Origin: an uncultured Cetobacterium sp.
GTDB taxonomy: Bacteria > Fusobacteriota > Fusobacteriia > Fusobacteriales > Fusobacteriaceae
Assembly: GCA_934085975.1 (NCBI GenBank)
Contig: CAKOHT010000013.1
Coordinates: 1-53,370 of the forward strand
DNA length: 53,370 nt
Reading direction: 5' to 3'
A model generated the notes under the pieces. The model saw only the letters and a program-made list of their open reading frames with translations. It did not search any database and was not told where the DNA came from. Both the position numbers and the translations under genes were made by a program. Below, in pieces: positions 34,389-43,456 of the stretch. How positions within the stretch are numbered: the first letter of the stretch is position 1; each line of letters begins with the position of its first letter.

Positions 34389-35657
34389 TTAATTAAATCT
34401 ATTTAAATATTCATCCATATAAACAACATTTCCATTAACTCTTGAATCCTCTGCTGCAAATGCTATTATATGACTTTCTAAAGATGTTCTTGGATTAGTT
34501 CTTGAGTCCTCCTGCTTTCCTAAACAAAGATTTATGAAATCATTCATAAGCCCTGTGTCACCTCCTCCATGTCCACCTTCTAGAACATCTGGAATAATCT
34601 CAGTTTTCTTTCCATTGGCAAAACGTCCATTACCCTTTCCAAACTCATAGACCTCTATATGGTTTTTTGCATCATTTCCTCTTATTTCTCCTTTAGTTCC
34701 CATAATTTTTATAGTTCTACAAACTTCATCTGTAAAGGCACAAAGATTAAAAGTTACGTTTACTCCATTTTCAAATTCAATTATAGAAACCATATTATCT
34801 ACCACATTATTATCACATTTATAGACACATCTTCCATATTGGTTATGTTCTAGTGATTTTGTTAGAGCTTCCCCTGTCTGTATTTCACTAGCAACCAAAG
34901 TTGGCCATACTCCAATATTGTTATAATATATTTTTTTAGGAGAGTATATACAGCTATCTATATATTTACAATCTAGACATCTATCCGCTGCCCCCTCTGG
35001 AGCGTTCTCCTTTTTAAAATGTTTTAAATTTCCAAAAGAAGCTATTTTTTTACAAGGATTCCCATTTAAAAGCCAAGAAAGAATATCTAAATCATGACAA
35101 CTTTTTTGTAAAATAAGGGGACTTGTTTCATCTGAGTTTCTCCAGTTACCTCTCACAAAACTGTGTGCAAAATGAAAGTTTCCTATATTTTCATTGTGCT
35201 GGATATCTACAACTTCCCCAATTACTCCACTATCTATTAGCTCTTTTAATTTACTAAAAAATGGTGTATATCTAAGTACATGGCAAACCATAACTTTGAC
35301 TCCATATTTCTCAGCCATCTTAACTATATCAATACACTCTTTAGCTTTATTTGACATCGGTTTTTCAAGAAGAATATCGTATCCCTTTTTCATAGCAAGT
35401 TCCATAGGCTCAAAGTGCATATCATCACCTGTTGCTAAAATTACAGCATCACAAAATTTATCTTTTTCTAAAAAATCTTCCCAAGTATTAAATACATACT
35501 CTGGCAAAATTCCATGAGCTTTTATCATCTGATCTCTTTTTATAGGATTTGGTTCTGCTACAGCTGCAATCTCTGCTTCATCACTATTTTTTAAGATAAA
35601 ATTAGCATACACATCCTTCCCTCTATTTCCTGCTCCAATTACACCAATTTTTAACAT
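34389..35657 (-). CDS. Gfo/Idh/MocA family oxidoreductase
   Basis: 422 residues from the ATG at 35657, which follows AGGGGGATATTTT; an upstream in-frame start is not supported. The N-terminal Rossmann fold begins IGVIGAGNRGK (4-14), with an EKP motif (LLEKPMSNKA) that holds the catalytic Lys. The C-terminal part has a cysteine cluster CLDCKYIDSC that may bind a metal, found in a subset of the family. It would oxidise a sugar or inositol with NAD(P). It is divergent from a LacI gene and the carbohydrate ABC importer, sharing a palindromic site (35678-35691), so it probably acts on that importer's substrate. Confidence 0.88.
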   Translation of the reverse strand: MLKIGVIGAGNRGKDVYANFILKNSDEAEIAAVAEPNPIKRDQMIKAHGILPEYVFNTWEDFLEKDKFCDAVILATGDDMHFEPMELAMKKGYDILLEKPMSNKAKECIDIVKMAEKYGVKVMVCHVLRYTPFFSKLKELIDSGVIGEVVDIQHNENIGNFHFAHSFVRGNWRNSDETSPLILQKSCHDLDILSWLLNGNPCKKIASFGNLKHFKKENAPEGAADRCLDCKYIDSCIYSPKKIYYNNIGVWPTLVASEIQTGEALTKSLEHNQYGRCVYKCDNNVVDNMVSIIEFENGVNVTFNLCAFTDEVCRTIKIMGTKGEIRGNDAKNHIEVYEFGKGNGRFANGKKTEIIPDVLEGGHGGGDTGLMNDFINLCLGKQEDSRTNPRTSLESHIIAFAAEDSRVNGNVVYMDEYLNRFN

Positions 35658-35677
35658 AAAATATCCCCCTTTTATTT

Positions 35678-35691
35678 TGTATACGTATACA
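35678..35691. promoter_or_regulatory. LacI-type operator before the oxidoreductase gene
   Basis: A perfect 14-base palindrome, TGTATACGTATACA, just upstream of the oxidoreductase start and within the divergent region with the LacI gene. Confidence 0.7.
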
Positions 35692-35816
35692 TTAATTTTT
35701 AATGTGAGTATAATACAGTTTTTCAGAATTGTCAAATTTTTTTCATAAAAATTTGCTTATAATAATTTTTTAGAGTATCATTTTTTATATACACTTTAAA
35801 TTAATCGGGAGGATAC

Positions 35817-36788
35817 ATGAAAAATAAACGAATGACTATGACAGAGATTGCTAATTTAGTTGGCGTATCTCAAGCCACAGTGTCAAGGGCTATCAATCAA
35901 CCAGAAAAAGTTAAACCTGAAGTGAGAGAAAAGATTCAACACTTTATCGATAAATATAAATTTATTCCAAATGAAAATGCCAAAACTATGAGAGGTGTAG
36001 GTAGCAAGATTTTAGGTCTAATTGTTTTTAGTTTCTCCAACTACTACTATCTAGATATGATTAAATATACAGAAAAATTGGCTAGAGAAAAGGGATATAG
36101 CGTTCTTGTTATGAACTCTGAAAAAAATGCCAACCTCGAATTAGAACATATAAAAATGATGCTTGCTCGAAATGTAGAGGGGATACTTATCGCTCCTGTG
36201 GACGAAAAAAATCTTGATTTTCTAGAGAGTACTAATGTGCCGTTTGTAGCTTTAAATGAGGAGTTTCCTGGGCATAACTACGTCACAACTTCTCTTGTTG
36301 AAGGCGGAGAGATTGCGTGTCAGCACCTTGTTGATCAAGGTCATAAAAACATTGGTTATATCGGTGGAAACTACAAAAAATATAGTCCAAAACTTGATGG
36401 TGTGAAAAGAAAGTTAAAAGAGTATAACCTAAATTTTAAACCTGAATTTTTTATTAAAATCGACACAATAACACTTTCTGAGGAGGATATTGAAACAATT
36501 TTAACACAAAAAAAACTTCCTTGTACGGCTTATATCGCATCCAATGACGAGGTGGCTTGTTTATTTATGAAAAAAGCCAATGCGGTTGGTTATAAAATTC
36601 CTGAAGATATCGCTTTAGTTGGGTTCGATAACACCATTGTTTCTAAGCTTCTTAATATTACAAGTATTACTCAACCTACAGAAGAGATGATTAAAGCTGG
36701 TATCGAAATTGTTTTAGGTAATGGAAATCTTAAAAAAACACTTCAACTATCTCCGGGCATTGAAATACGAAATAGTAGTTTGAAATAA
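35817..36788 (+). CDS. LacI family transcriptional regulator
   Basis: 323 residues. The DNA-binding head is MTEIANLVGVSQATVSRAIN with a hinge at about 50-60, followed by a periplasmic-binding-like sensor domain (LGLIVFSFSNYYYLDMIKY, VGFDNTIVSKLLNITSITQP). Very similar in plan to the LacI gene at 46859. Likely controls the divergent oxidoreductase and the ABC importer downstream through sites at 35678 and 36834. GGGAGG precedes the ATG. Confidence 0.92.
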   Translation: MKNKRMTMTEIANLVGVSQATVSRAINQPEKVKPEVREKIQHFIDKYKFIPNENAKTMRGVGSKILGLIVFSFSNYYYLDMIKYTEKLAREKGYSVLVMNSEKNANLELEHIKMMLARNVEGILIAPVDEKNLDFLESTNVPFVALNEEFPGHNYVTTSLVEGGEIACQHLVDQGHKNIGYIGGNYKKYSPKLDGVKRKLKEYNLNFKPEFFIKIDTITLSEEDIETILTQKKLPCTAYIASNDEVACLFMKKANAVGYKIPEDIALVGFDNTIVSKLLNITSITQPTEEMIKAGIEIVLGNGNLKKTLQLSPGIEIRNSSLK

Positions 36789-36790
36789 AT

Positions 36791-36819
36791 TTGACAAATA
36801 AAATTCCGTGGGGTATATT
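36791..36819 (+). promoter_or_regulatory. Promoter of the first sugar ABC operon
   Basis: TTGACA (36791-36796) and TATATT (36814-36819) with a 17-base spacer, starting just after the LacI stop codon. Confidence 0.7.
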
Positions 36820-36833
36820 TTATCAAATTAATA

Positions 36834-36847
36834 TGAATACGTATGCA
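36834..36847. promoter_or_regulatory. LacI-type operator of the first ABC operon
   Basis: TGAATACGTATGCA has the ATACGTAT core and one mismatch to a perfect palindrome. It lies at and after the expected start site of the promoter, a position suited to repression. Confidence 0.65.
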
Positions 36848-36865
36848 ATTTTTTAAGGGGGTATT

Positions 36866-38128
36866 ATGAAAAAAATTATTTTATCACTATTGAGCTTAGG
36901 TCTTTTAACATCTTTTATCGGTTGTGGTAGTGGAGACAAAGATAAACCTACTACTTCTAACAAAGAAAAAACTTTAAAACTTACTCTTTGGGACGCCAAT
37001 CAAAAGCCTGTTATTGAAGGTATGATTAGTGATTTTGAAAAGGAAAATCCAGGTGTTAAAGTTGTTGTAGAAATCACTCCGTTCTCACAATATTGGACTA
37101 AACTGGAAACTGCTGCCACTGGTGGGCAACTTCAAGACGTTTTCTGGATTAATGCTCCGAATTTTACAAAATATGCTAAAGCGAATATGATTCTCCCTAT
37201 TCAAGATTTAGTAGATAGTAAAGCTATAAATACAGAAGCTTTTCCTGAGGGCATGGTTAAAATGTATACTTACGATAATAAACTTATGGCTGCTCCAAAA
37301 GATATAGATACAACCGCTCTTTGGTATAATAGAGATATTTTCGATTCTTTACAGCTGGAGTACCCTAATGATAACTGGACATGGGAAGATATGGTTACAA
37401 CTGCTAAAGAAATTAAAAATAAAACTGGAAATTATGGTTTAGCACTTGGCTTTTCTGGTCAAGAAGATTACTATGAAATAATATCTCAATTTGGAGGAAG
37501 AGTAATCTCGCCAGATAAAAAAACTAGCGGTTTCTCTGACCCAAATACCGTAGCTGCAGTAAAAGAGATAAAACAACTTATTGATGAAAAAGTTATCCCT
37601 AGTCTTGGAGAGATTGCAGATACTAAAGCTTCTGATCTTTTCCAATCTCAAAAAGTTGCTATGACATACTCTGGTTCTTGGATGGTTAAGCAGTATATGA
37701 AAAACGAAATTATAAAAGATAAAGTTGATTTAGCAAAATTACCTTTAAAAAATGAAGATGCCGCTGTTATTCATGGGCTTGGATATGCTATCTACTCTCA
37801 AACTAAGTATCCTGAAGAGGCTAAAAAATTAGTAACATATTTATCCAGTAAGGATTCCCATGATATTCAGGCTAAAAGCGGTATAGTGATTCCTGCTTAT
37901 ATTGAATCTCAAGAGATTTGGGTAGATTCATACCCTAATCTAAATTTACATGGTTATTCTAAGATGTTACCTAATGGAATTGAGTACCCTGCATCTTTAA
38001 ATACTGGTAAATGGGAAGATGTTATGAATGAATATCTAAATAAAGTTTGGATGGGAGAACTAACACCTGAACAAGCGTGTGAAATTATAAATGAGAAAAT
38101 GAATACTATCTTAAAAGAGGAAGCTTAA
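36866..38128 (+). CDS. Carbohydrate ABC transporter substrate-binding lipoprotein
   Basis: 420 residues, SBP family 1. Lipobox SFIGC with Cys20. Features are LTLWDANQKPVIEGMISDFEKENPGV, the start of a sugar-binding lobe, WYNRDIFDSL, and AMTYSGSWMVKQY, all typical of maltose/multiple-sugar binding proteins. It hands sugar to the two permeases encoded next. No ATPase is coded here; such systems often share MsmK/UgpC-type ATPases. Regulated by the adjacent LacI protein. Confidence 0.92.
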   Translation: MKKIILSLLSLGLLTSFIGCGSGDKDKPTTSNKEKTLKLTLWDANQKPVIEGMISDFEKENPGVKVVVEITPFSQYWTKLETAATGGQLQDVFWINAPNFTKYAKANMILPIQDLVDSKAINTEAFPEGMVKMYTYDNKLMAAPKDIDTTALWYNRDIFDSLQLEYPNDNWTWEDMVTTAKEIKNKTGNYGLALGFSGQEDYYEIISQFGGRVISPDKKTSGFSDPNTVAAVKEIKQLIDEKVIPSLGEIADTKASDLFQSQKVAMTYSGSWMVKQYMKNEIIKDKVDLAKLPLKNEDAAVIHGLGYAIYSQTKYPEEAKKLVTYLSSKDSHDIQAKSGIVIPAYIESQEIWVDSYPNLNLHGYSKMLPNGIEYPASLNTGKWEDVMNEYLNKVWMGELTPEQACEIINEKMNTILKEEA

Positions 38129-38130
38129 TC

Positions 38131-39012
38131 ATGAGAAAAGATAAACTTCAAAATTATATGTGGGCGTATCTTCTAATCGCCCCCTTAGTTCTTGGAATTG
38201 GAATTTTCTATATATTTCCATTTTTTCAAAATATATATTTTAGTCTGACTAACCTTGGTGCTTTTGGACAATTCAAATATATTGGTTTTAAAAACTATGA
38301 AAAGTTGATATATGACCCTAAGATGTACCGAGCTTTAAAAAATACCTTTATATATGTTTTATTCTCTGTTCCCCTAGGTGTAACTTGCTCCACGTTAGTT
38401 GCAGCAATGTTAAACAATAAGATTAAAGGTCTTACCATCTATAGAGTTCTATATTTTTTACCCGCTGTTACAATGCCTACGGCTGTTGCTATGGTTTGGA
38501 AGTGGATGTACAATAAAGAGTTTGGTATTTTAAATCAGTTTTTAAGTAACTTTGAAGTTGAATCTAGAGCTTGGCTATCAGACCCTAAAACAGCTCTATA
38601 TGCAATTATACTCGTGGCTATTTGGTCAAACATTGGATATAACATGGTTATACTTCTTGCTGGACTGCAAGGTATCCCTAAAATTTATTATGAAGCTGCT
38701 AAAATAGATGGTGCTGGTCCTTTTACTTGTTTTTTTAAGATAACTTTACCGCTATTAAGCCCATCACTGTTTTTCGTTACTGTAATGTCTTTTATTAGTT
38801 CGTTTCAAATATTTGACTTAGTTTTTATGATGGTAACCCGAACCAACCCTGCTTTTGAAAGCAGTATGACAATTGTTTACTTCTTCTATACAAATGCTTT
38901 CCAGATGTCTGAAAGAGGTTATGCAGCAGCTATTGCTGTAGTTTTATTTGTTATTATCATGGCATTTACTTGGGTTCAACTTAAACTACAAAAAAAACTA
39001 GTTAATTATTAG
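38131..39012 (+). CDS. Carbohydrate ABC transporter permease (MalF-like)
   Basis: 293 residues, six membrane helices. The EAA loop for ATPase contact is YEAAKIDGAGPFTCFFKITLPLL (about 188-210). It starts 2 bases after the binding-protein stop. Confidence 0.92.
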   Translation: MRKDKLQNYMWAYLLIAPLVLGIGIFYIFPFFQNIYFSLTNLGAFGQFKYIGFKNYEKLIYDPKMYRALKNTFIYVLFSVPLGVTCSTLVAAMLNNKIKGLTIYRVLYFLPAVTMPTAVAMVWKWMYNKEFGILNQFLSNFEVESRAWLSDPKTALYAIILVAIWSNIGYNMVILLAGLQGIPKIYYEAAKIDGAGPFTCFFKITLPLLSPSLFFVTVMSFISSFQIFDLVFMMVTRTNPAFESSMTIVYFFYTNAFQMSERGYAAAIAVVLFVIIMAFTWVQLKLQKKLVNY

Positions 39013-39021
39013 GAGGAAAAA

Positions 39022-39840
39022 ATGGATGACAAAAAAGGAAAAGTTTTTTTACATATTATTCTTATAACTGGGGTTATATTTACCTTAATCCCTTTTATCT
39101 GGATGTTTTTAACCTCCGTTAAAACTTTAGGAGAGACTATACAAATTCCACCACTTATATTTCCTTCTAAATTTAAGTGGAGCAACTATAAAGACGTTAT
39201 AGCTACTATGCCTTTTATAAAGTTCTATTACAACACAACTGTTTATACAGTGGTTAGAACAATTGGACAGATTATATTCTGCTCTATGGCAGCGTATGCC
39301 TTTGGTAGAATTGAATTTCCATTTAAAAATACAATATTTATACTACTTTTATCTGTTTTAATGGTACCTGGACAAATATTTTTGCTTCCACAGTACGTAA
39401 TTATTCAAAAATTGGGATTATTAAATACCCTAAGTGGTCTTATTCTCCCCGGATTATTCAGTTCTTTTGGAACTTTTTTAATGAGACAATTTTTTATGAC
39501 TCTCCCCAAAGAACTTGAAGAAGCTGCTGTTATAGATGGATGTAATCATTTTCAAATCTATTATAAAATTATGCTACCTCTTGTTAAACCTGGTATTGTA
39601 GCTTTGATTATAATAACAGCTCTTGCTAGTTGGAATCAGCTTATGTGGCCTCTTATTGTTAATACTTCTACTGATAAGATGACACTTTCTGCTGGTCTTG
39701 CTGCTCTATCTGGACAACACGGAACTGATTATCCTTTAGCTATGGCTGGAGCTATTTTAGGAATTTTACCTATGTTAATTATGTTTATAATATTCCAAAA
39801 GAAATTTATTGAAGGAATGGCATCAACTGGTATTAAATAA
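39022..39840 (+). CDS. Carbohydrate ABC transporter permease (MalG-like)
   Basis: 272 residues, six membrane helices. The EAA motif is EEAAVIDGCNHFQIYYKIMLPLVKPG. The C-terminal helix ends GMASTGIK, as usual for MalG-type proteins. Last gene of the operon. Confidence 0.92.
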   Translation: MDDKKGKVFLHIILITGVIFTLIPFIWMFLTSVKTLGETIQIPPLIFPSKFKWSNYKDVIATMPFIKFYYNTTVYTVVRTIGQIIFCSMAAYAFGRIEFPFKNTIFILLLSVLMVPGQIFLLPQYVIIQKLGLLNTLSGLILPGLFSSFGTFLMRQFFMTLPKELEEAAVIDGCNHFQIYYKIMLPLVKPGIVALIIITALASWNQLMWPLIVNTSTDKMTLSAGLAALSGQHGTDYPLAMAGAILGILPMLIMFIIFQKKFIEGMASTGIK

Positions 39841-39851
39841 AACTTAAATGA

Positions 39852-39890
39852 AAAAAAGGTTAAGTTATTTAACCTAACCTTTTCTTTTTA
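39852..39890 (+). terminator. Terminator of the first ABC operon
   Basis: AAAAGGTTA with TAACCTTTT, plus an inner GGTTAA/TTAACC pairing, followed by TCTTTTT. Confidence 0.75.
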
Positions 39891-39913
39891 TATTATTATC
39901 CTTTTTTTTATTT

Positions 39914-40453
39914 GGAAGTATAAATAATTTTGTGTAAATAATAATTGCAGATCTTCTAGATTAATGATGTAATATCATTAAAATCTAGCTGGAGAATTTG
40001 TTGTCGATATTCCCAGAGATAGAGAAGGTATTTTTGAACCTAAAGTTGTTAAAAAAGCAGTTTACAAAGCAACTACAGAAGAGAGTGCGCTACTAAACTT
40101 AGAGTTATTCGACGAAAAATGGGGTAAAAAATATCCTGGAGCAATAGGATCTTGGCGAGCTAACTGGCATGAACTATCAAATTTTTTTAAATATCCACCA
40201 GAACTTAGAAAGTTAATATATACAACAAATTCTATTGAAAATTTTACAGCAATTTTTTTCTGAGCGAACCTTACCATCAGATTTACAATATTAGGAAATT
40301 TATCAAAAAAATAGAAAAGGCGTCAAAGGAAAAACCTTGACGCTGGGTTAAATTCGTATTATTCTAAAGAAAATATTAGTATTAAAAGTAAAAAATATTA
40401 AATCTATTAATCTAGAAAAATTACTGAGGTTTACACAAAGATTTAAACACTCT
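39914..40453 (+). mobile_element. Remnant of an IS256-family insertion sequence
   Basis: A decayed transposase is framed by ends that are inverted copies: GTTTACACAAAGATTTAAAC at the right (about 40429-40453) and a degraded TTGTGTAAA-containing left end (about 39914-39940), as in IS256-family elements. Internal coding sequence is mostly deleted. The flanks carry no ordinary gene. Confidence 0.65.
39991..40263 (+). pseudogene. Internally deleted IS256-type (mutator) transposase
   Basis: The open frame reads GEFVVDIPRDREGIFEPKVV, then after a fused junction AVYKATTEESALLNLELFDE, WGKKYPGAIGSWRANWHELS and LIYTTNSIENF before TGA. These are N-terminal and C-terminal blocks of IS256 transposases, but the middle with most catalytic residues is missing and there is no start codon. 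Confidence 0.8.
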
Positions 40454-40522
40454 CTATAATGGAAAAATTATCTATAATTATTAGCTTTGCTATATTGGGT
40501 GTTCGATATCCTAAGTCAGCAA

Positions 40523-41161
40523 TTATATTTTAGAATTATTTAGATACTCTTTTTTATCAGTGTGTATGTACATAACAGAACCATCTTTTATTTTGTCGAT
40601 AACGGGCTTAGCGAGTTCAGCTGGTATAGTAGGACACCCTAAGCTTTTATAAAGCATAGGAACTGATTTTATGGGAGTAGCATATTTAGAGCCATGCAAA
40701 ACAATACTTCTTTTCATAGCGTTGTCATTGATTCCTTTTTCTAATCCCTGTAGTCTCAAAGAGTATCCAAATTGCCCATTATAGGCATACGAAGTTTTAA
40801 AAAAACCAGGAGAACTCTTATAGGAGTTTAGAATATTTGAAAACTCGGTAGTATAGTTATCACCACTATTTTTACCGTGCATAACATATGTAGAATAAAG
40901 TAACTCTTCTTTATTCAAATCAATAACGTAGAATCTTTTTTCTAAAGAGGGCTTAGAGTAATCAATAATTGTGAGAATATCCTCTTTTTTATTTTTAATT
41001 TTTTCATATCCAGTAATAGCTCGATAAAAAGTAGATAAAGATATTTCTTTATCTAAGTGTAGTTTTAAGTATTGTTTGACAATTTTGTTATCACTAAGAG
41101 AATCATTTCCAAATATAGTCATAGATAATAAAGTAAACGATAGTACAATAATTCTTTTCAT
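40523..41161 (-). CDS. L,D-transpeptidase-like (YkuD_2) exported protein
   Basis: 212 residues from the ATG at 41161. A signal peptide (IIVLSFTLLSMTIFG) is followed by the catalytic-type domain: FYVIDLNKEELLYSTYVMHGKNSG, RSIVLHGSKYA (the His) and SLGCPTIP (the Cys, near residue 177), the pattern of murein L,D-transpeptidase catalytic domain proteins. It may crosslink or modify peptidoglycan. AAGGAGAGG precedes the start. Single gene between IS256 debris and the regulator cluster. Confidence 0.88.
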   Translation of the reverse strand: MKRIIVLSFTLLSMTIFGNDSLSDNKIVKQYLKLHLDKEISLSTFYRAITGYEKIKNKKEDILTIIDYSKPSLEKRFYVIDLNKEELLYSTYVMHGKNSGDNYTTEFSNILNSYKSSPGFFKTSYAYNGQFGYSLRLQGLEKGINDNAMKRSIVLHGSKYATPIKSVPMLYKSLGCPTIPAELAKPVIDKIKDGSVMYIHTDKKEYLNNSKI

Positions 41162-41283
41162 CAATCCTCTCCTTTTTTATAGATTTTAAACATTTCTGTT
41201 ATATACTATAATAAAAAAAAGGAAGCTTCTATATACTATTTTTTGATAAAAATTTTTCAAAAATTATTACAAGTAGAAAATGA

Positions 41284-41757
41284 TTATTTGACTTTTTCGT
41301 TTTTTAAAATGCGTCTCTTAGCTTTTACAGATGCAATAGATCTGTTTAGAGTTTCAGATATCCAAAGTAATGGTAAATCAATGTGATTTTTTAAAAAATT
41401 AAGTTCCTCTTTACTCCAAGATCTTTTATTAAAAAGATTTAGATGTCCCATCATATAATTAATTTGAAGTTTACTTTTACCAAGCATTTTGCTTAATTCA
41501 GAGATATCTAAAGTCCTATTTTGTATTAAAAAATTAATATCTTTTTCATTCCATAAAGTTTTGTTTAATTTTTTTTTTGGTTTTCCTAAAATATTTTCAC
41601 CTATTTTTTCATAACAAAGATTTTTAATATCTTCAGATATATTTTTTAATAATATTTTCTCATCATTTTTTATGATTAGTAATCTATTTTGATCGAGTTC
41701 TTCAACATCTATTGCATCACTAAGAATAAGTAAAAGTTTTCTGTGTAAATCATTCAT
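41284..41757 (-). CDS. Protein with two SANT/homeodomain-like helix-turn-helix motifs
   Basis: 157 residues from the ATG at 41757. The first in-frame ATG directly abuts AGGAGG, which is too close; a TTG between them is another possibility. The C-terminal half has two repeats, LWNEKDINFLIQNRTLDISE with a following helix and SWSKEELNFLKNHIDLPLLW likewise, as in SANT/Myb-type DNA binders. The N-terminal half is unrecognised. Follows the Rrf2 gene by about 26 bases, so the three regulators are probably one transcript. Confidence 0.6.
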   Translation of the reverse strand: MNDLHRKLLLILSDAIDVEELDQNRLLIIKNDEKILLKNISEDIKNLCYEKIGENILGKPKKKLNKTLWNEKDINFLIQNRTLDISELSKMLGKSKLQINYMMGHLNLFNKRSWSKEELNFLKNHIDLPLLWISETLNRSIASVKAKRRILKNEKVK

Positions 41758-41783
41758 AAACAAGAACATCCTCCTATAGATTA

Positions 41784-42140
41784 TTAATCTAGTATTTTTA
41801 TATTCTTTAAGTCGTTTAAAAAATGAAGATTAATCTTTAAGATTTTATCCCTATATGAAACGTTATTGTATTTATTTCTTCTTACTTTAGATACAATTTC
41901 TAACGAATTAAAAAGTTCAAAAAATGTGATATCTTTATTTTTTAAATAGTATCCTCCATTTTTACCTTTTGTAGATATAATAAGTTCACTTTTAGATAAT
42001 TCTGAAAGAATACCTAATCCCATATTATAAGGTACTTGGATATTTTTTAAAATATCTTTTCCAAGTTTCGTATTTAATTCATTTGTTTCTTTTAGTTCTT
42101 GAATTATGATATAACCATATTCTATTTTTTTTGAAAACAT
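41784..42140 (-). CDS. Rrf2 family transcriptional regulator
   Basis: 118 residues from the ATG at 42140 (GGAAGAGG just upstream). The winged helix matches Rrf2: an N-terminal YGYIIIQELKE, then QVPYNMGLGILSELSKSELIISTKGKNGGYYL (the wing and the GGY motif). No cysteines are present, so it cannot bind an iron-sulphur cluster the way IscR or NsrR do. It overlaps the Crp-like gene by 19 bases. Confidence 0.78.
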   Translation of the reverse strand: MFSKKIEYGYIIIQELKETNELNTKLGKDILKNIQVPYNMGLGILSELSKSELIISTKGKNGGYYLKNKDITFFELFNSLEIVSKVRRNKYNNVSYRDKILKINLHFLNDLKNIKILD

Positions 42141-42730
42141 TCCTCTTCCTTTCCAGAACATTCATCCAATATAAGATGATTCAAATATTCATTAATTTTT
42201 TCAATATTTAATTTAACTAAATTTTTTTCTTCAATTATATAGTTTTCTTTTTTTAATTTTGAGTAAATTAGATAGAATTGACTCTTACTAATATTGAAGT
42301 TTTCATAACTAATCTCTTTTTTAGGAATCTCATTATCAGAGTTCGCATATAATTTTAGAATAGCCAAGATATAACCTTTAGAATCATAAAGCTGATATAA
42401 AAATTTTATGATTGACTTTTTTATTAGTTGTGATAGCATTTTTTCAAATACAGTATTTTTTAAAATATCTTTTTTAGAGAACTTAAATTCTTCTAGCGTA
42501 GTTTCTTCCAGTGCCTCCACTTCTACATCTATCTCAGGAAGATTAACATTGAAATTAGATGAAATATTGAAAAAATTTCCAACCAATTCACCCTCTCTTA
42601 AACAGCTTTCATTAGATATAATTTTTCCACTGGCTAAAATATCTTTTGTAATTACTTTGCCTTTCGTTATCAAGAAGAATCGTCCGTCTAAATAGTATTT
42701 TTCATTTGAACTTAGATCAACTTTTAACAC
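42122..42730 (-). CDS. Crp/Fnr-type regulator with a cNMP-binding fold
   Basis: 202 residues, starting at GTG with AAGGTGGTGAAA before it. The N-terminal part is a short, divergent cyclic-nucleotide-binding fold (FFLITKGKVITKDILASGK, then SCLREGELVGNFF); the C-terminal part (about 150-190) has a helix-turn-helix ISKSQFYLIYSKLKKENYI. No Fe-S cysteine set. Upstream lie tandem 17-base repeats that may be its operator. Confidence 0.7.
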   Translation of the reverse strand: MLKVDLSSNEKYYLDGRFFLITKGKVITKDILASGKIISNESCLREGELVGNFFNISSNFNVNLPEIDVEVEALEETTLEEFKFSKKDILKNTVFEKMLSQLIKKSIIKFLYQLYDSKGYILAILKLYANSDNEIPKKEISYENFNISKSQFYLIYSKLKKENYIIEEKNLVKLNIEKINEYLNHLILDECSGKEEECFQKK

Positions 42731-42767
42731 TAAAATTTCACCACCTTGTTGATATGTTTTCTTAGAT

Positions 42768-42808
42768 AAACTTGTGATTAATTTAAACTTATGATTAGTT
42801 TAAACTTA
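42768..42808. repeat. Tandem 17-base repeats in the divergent region
   Basis: AAACTTGTGATTAATTT (42768-42784) is followed at once by AAACTTATGATTAGTTT (42785-42801) and a third partial copy AAACTTA (42802-42808). They lie between the Crp-like gene and the divergent PAS gene and look like regulator binding sites. Confidence 0.7.
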
Positions 42809-42947
42809 AAAGAATTATACATTAAAATTTAATATTAATAATTTAATATATTTATAGTTTTCTATTGTCCTATTTAGGAATTTTTTAAGTGGAATTTCTT
42901 TTAAAATGAACATGGAAAGAGAAAGAAGAAAAGGAGGTGTTTTTTTT

Positions 42948-43295
42948 GTGGAAGGAAATAATGTAAAATGTTTTATTGATGGAATTTTATCTTTAGATTT
43001 CAGTAAAGATTATATTTTTATAAAAGATTCAAATTTAAAATATTTATACGCTAATCCAAACTTTTGTTCTTTATTTAATACAAGTTTGAATGAGATTATA
43101 GGTAAAGACGATAGTTTTATAATAAAAGACTTGAATACTTTGAAAAGTTGTGAAAAAAGTGATAAATATGCCTTAAAAAATAATCAAATTATTTGTATTG
43201 AAGAGGTTTTTGAGAAAGACTTCAGTGTTTTAAAAATAAAAATAAACTTGGATCAAGATAAAACGGGGATTTTATGTTTGGCAAGGATTAAATAA
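42948..43295 (+). CDS. Small PAS-domain protein
   Basis: 115 residues from the GTG at 42948, with GGAGG about 10 bases upstream; an in-frame ATG at 42906 has no ribosome site. The fold is PAS-like: FIDGILSLDFSKDYIFIKDS, then LKYLYANPNFCSLFNTSLNEIIGK and a beta end. It has no output domain, so it would act by binding a partner. Divergent to the Crp/Rrf2/SANT operon; eight T sit between ribosome site and start. Confidence 0.65.
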   Translation: MEGNNVKCFIDGILSLDFSKDYIFIKDSNLKYLYANPNFCSLFNTSLNEIIGKDDSFIIKDLNTLKSCEKSDKYALKNNQIICIEEVFEKDFSVLKIKINLDQDKTGILCLARIK

Positions 43296-43399
43296 AAAAT
43301 AAATTTGTTATTTTATTAAAATAATAAAATATATATATTTTATAAATCATATAAAATATATATGATTCGATAGCTGTATTTTGGGATATTAAGAAAATT

Positions 43400-43449
43400 G
43401 AATAAAACCACCAGTAAGTAATTTGGAAAGATTACTTATTAGTGGTTTT
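43400..43449. terminator. Terminator between the PAS and dnaJ-like genes
   Basis: AAAACCAC...AGTAAGTAAT pairs with ATTACTTAT...AGTGGTTTT, an imperfect long stem that can work for both convergent genes. Confidence 0.7.
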
Positions 43450-43456
43450 AACTTTC

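Noticed and set aside
34198..34392. 64-codon plus-strand frame after the Rep_3-like gene
   Set aside because: It has no ribosome site and runs antisense to recognisable TnpB zinc-finger remains on the minus strand.
40062..40277. 71-codon minus-strand frame
   Set aside because: It is antisense to the IS256 transposase remnant, which explains the sequence.
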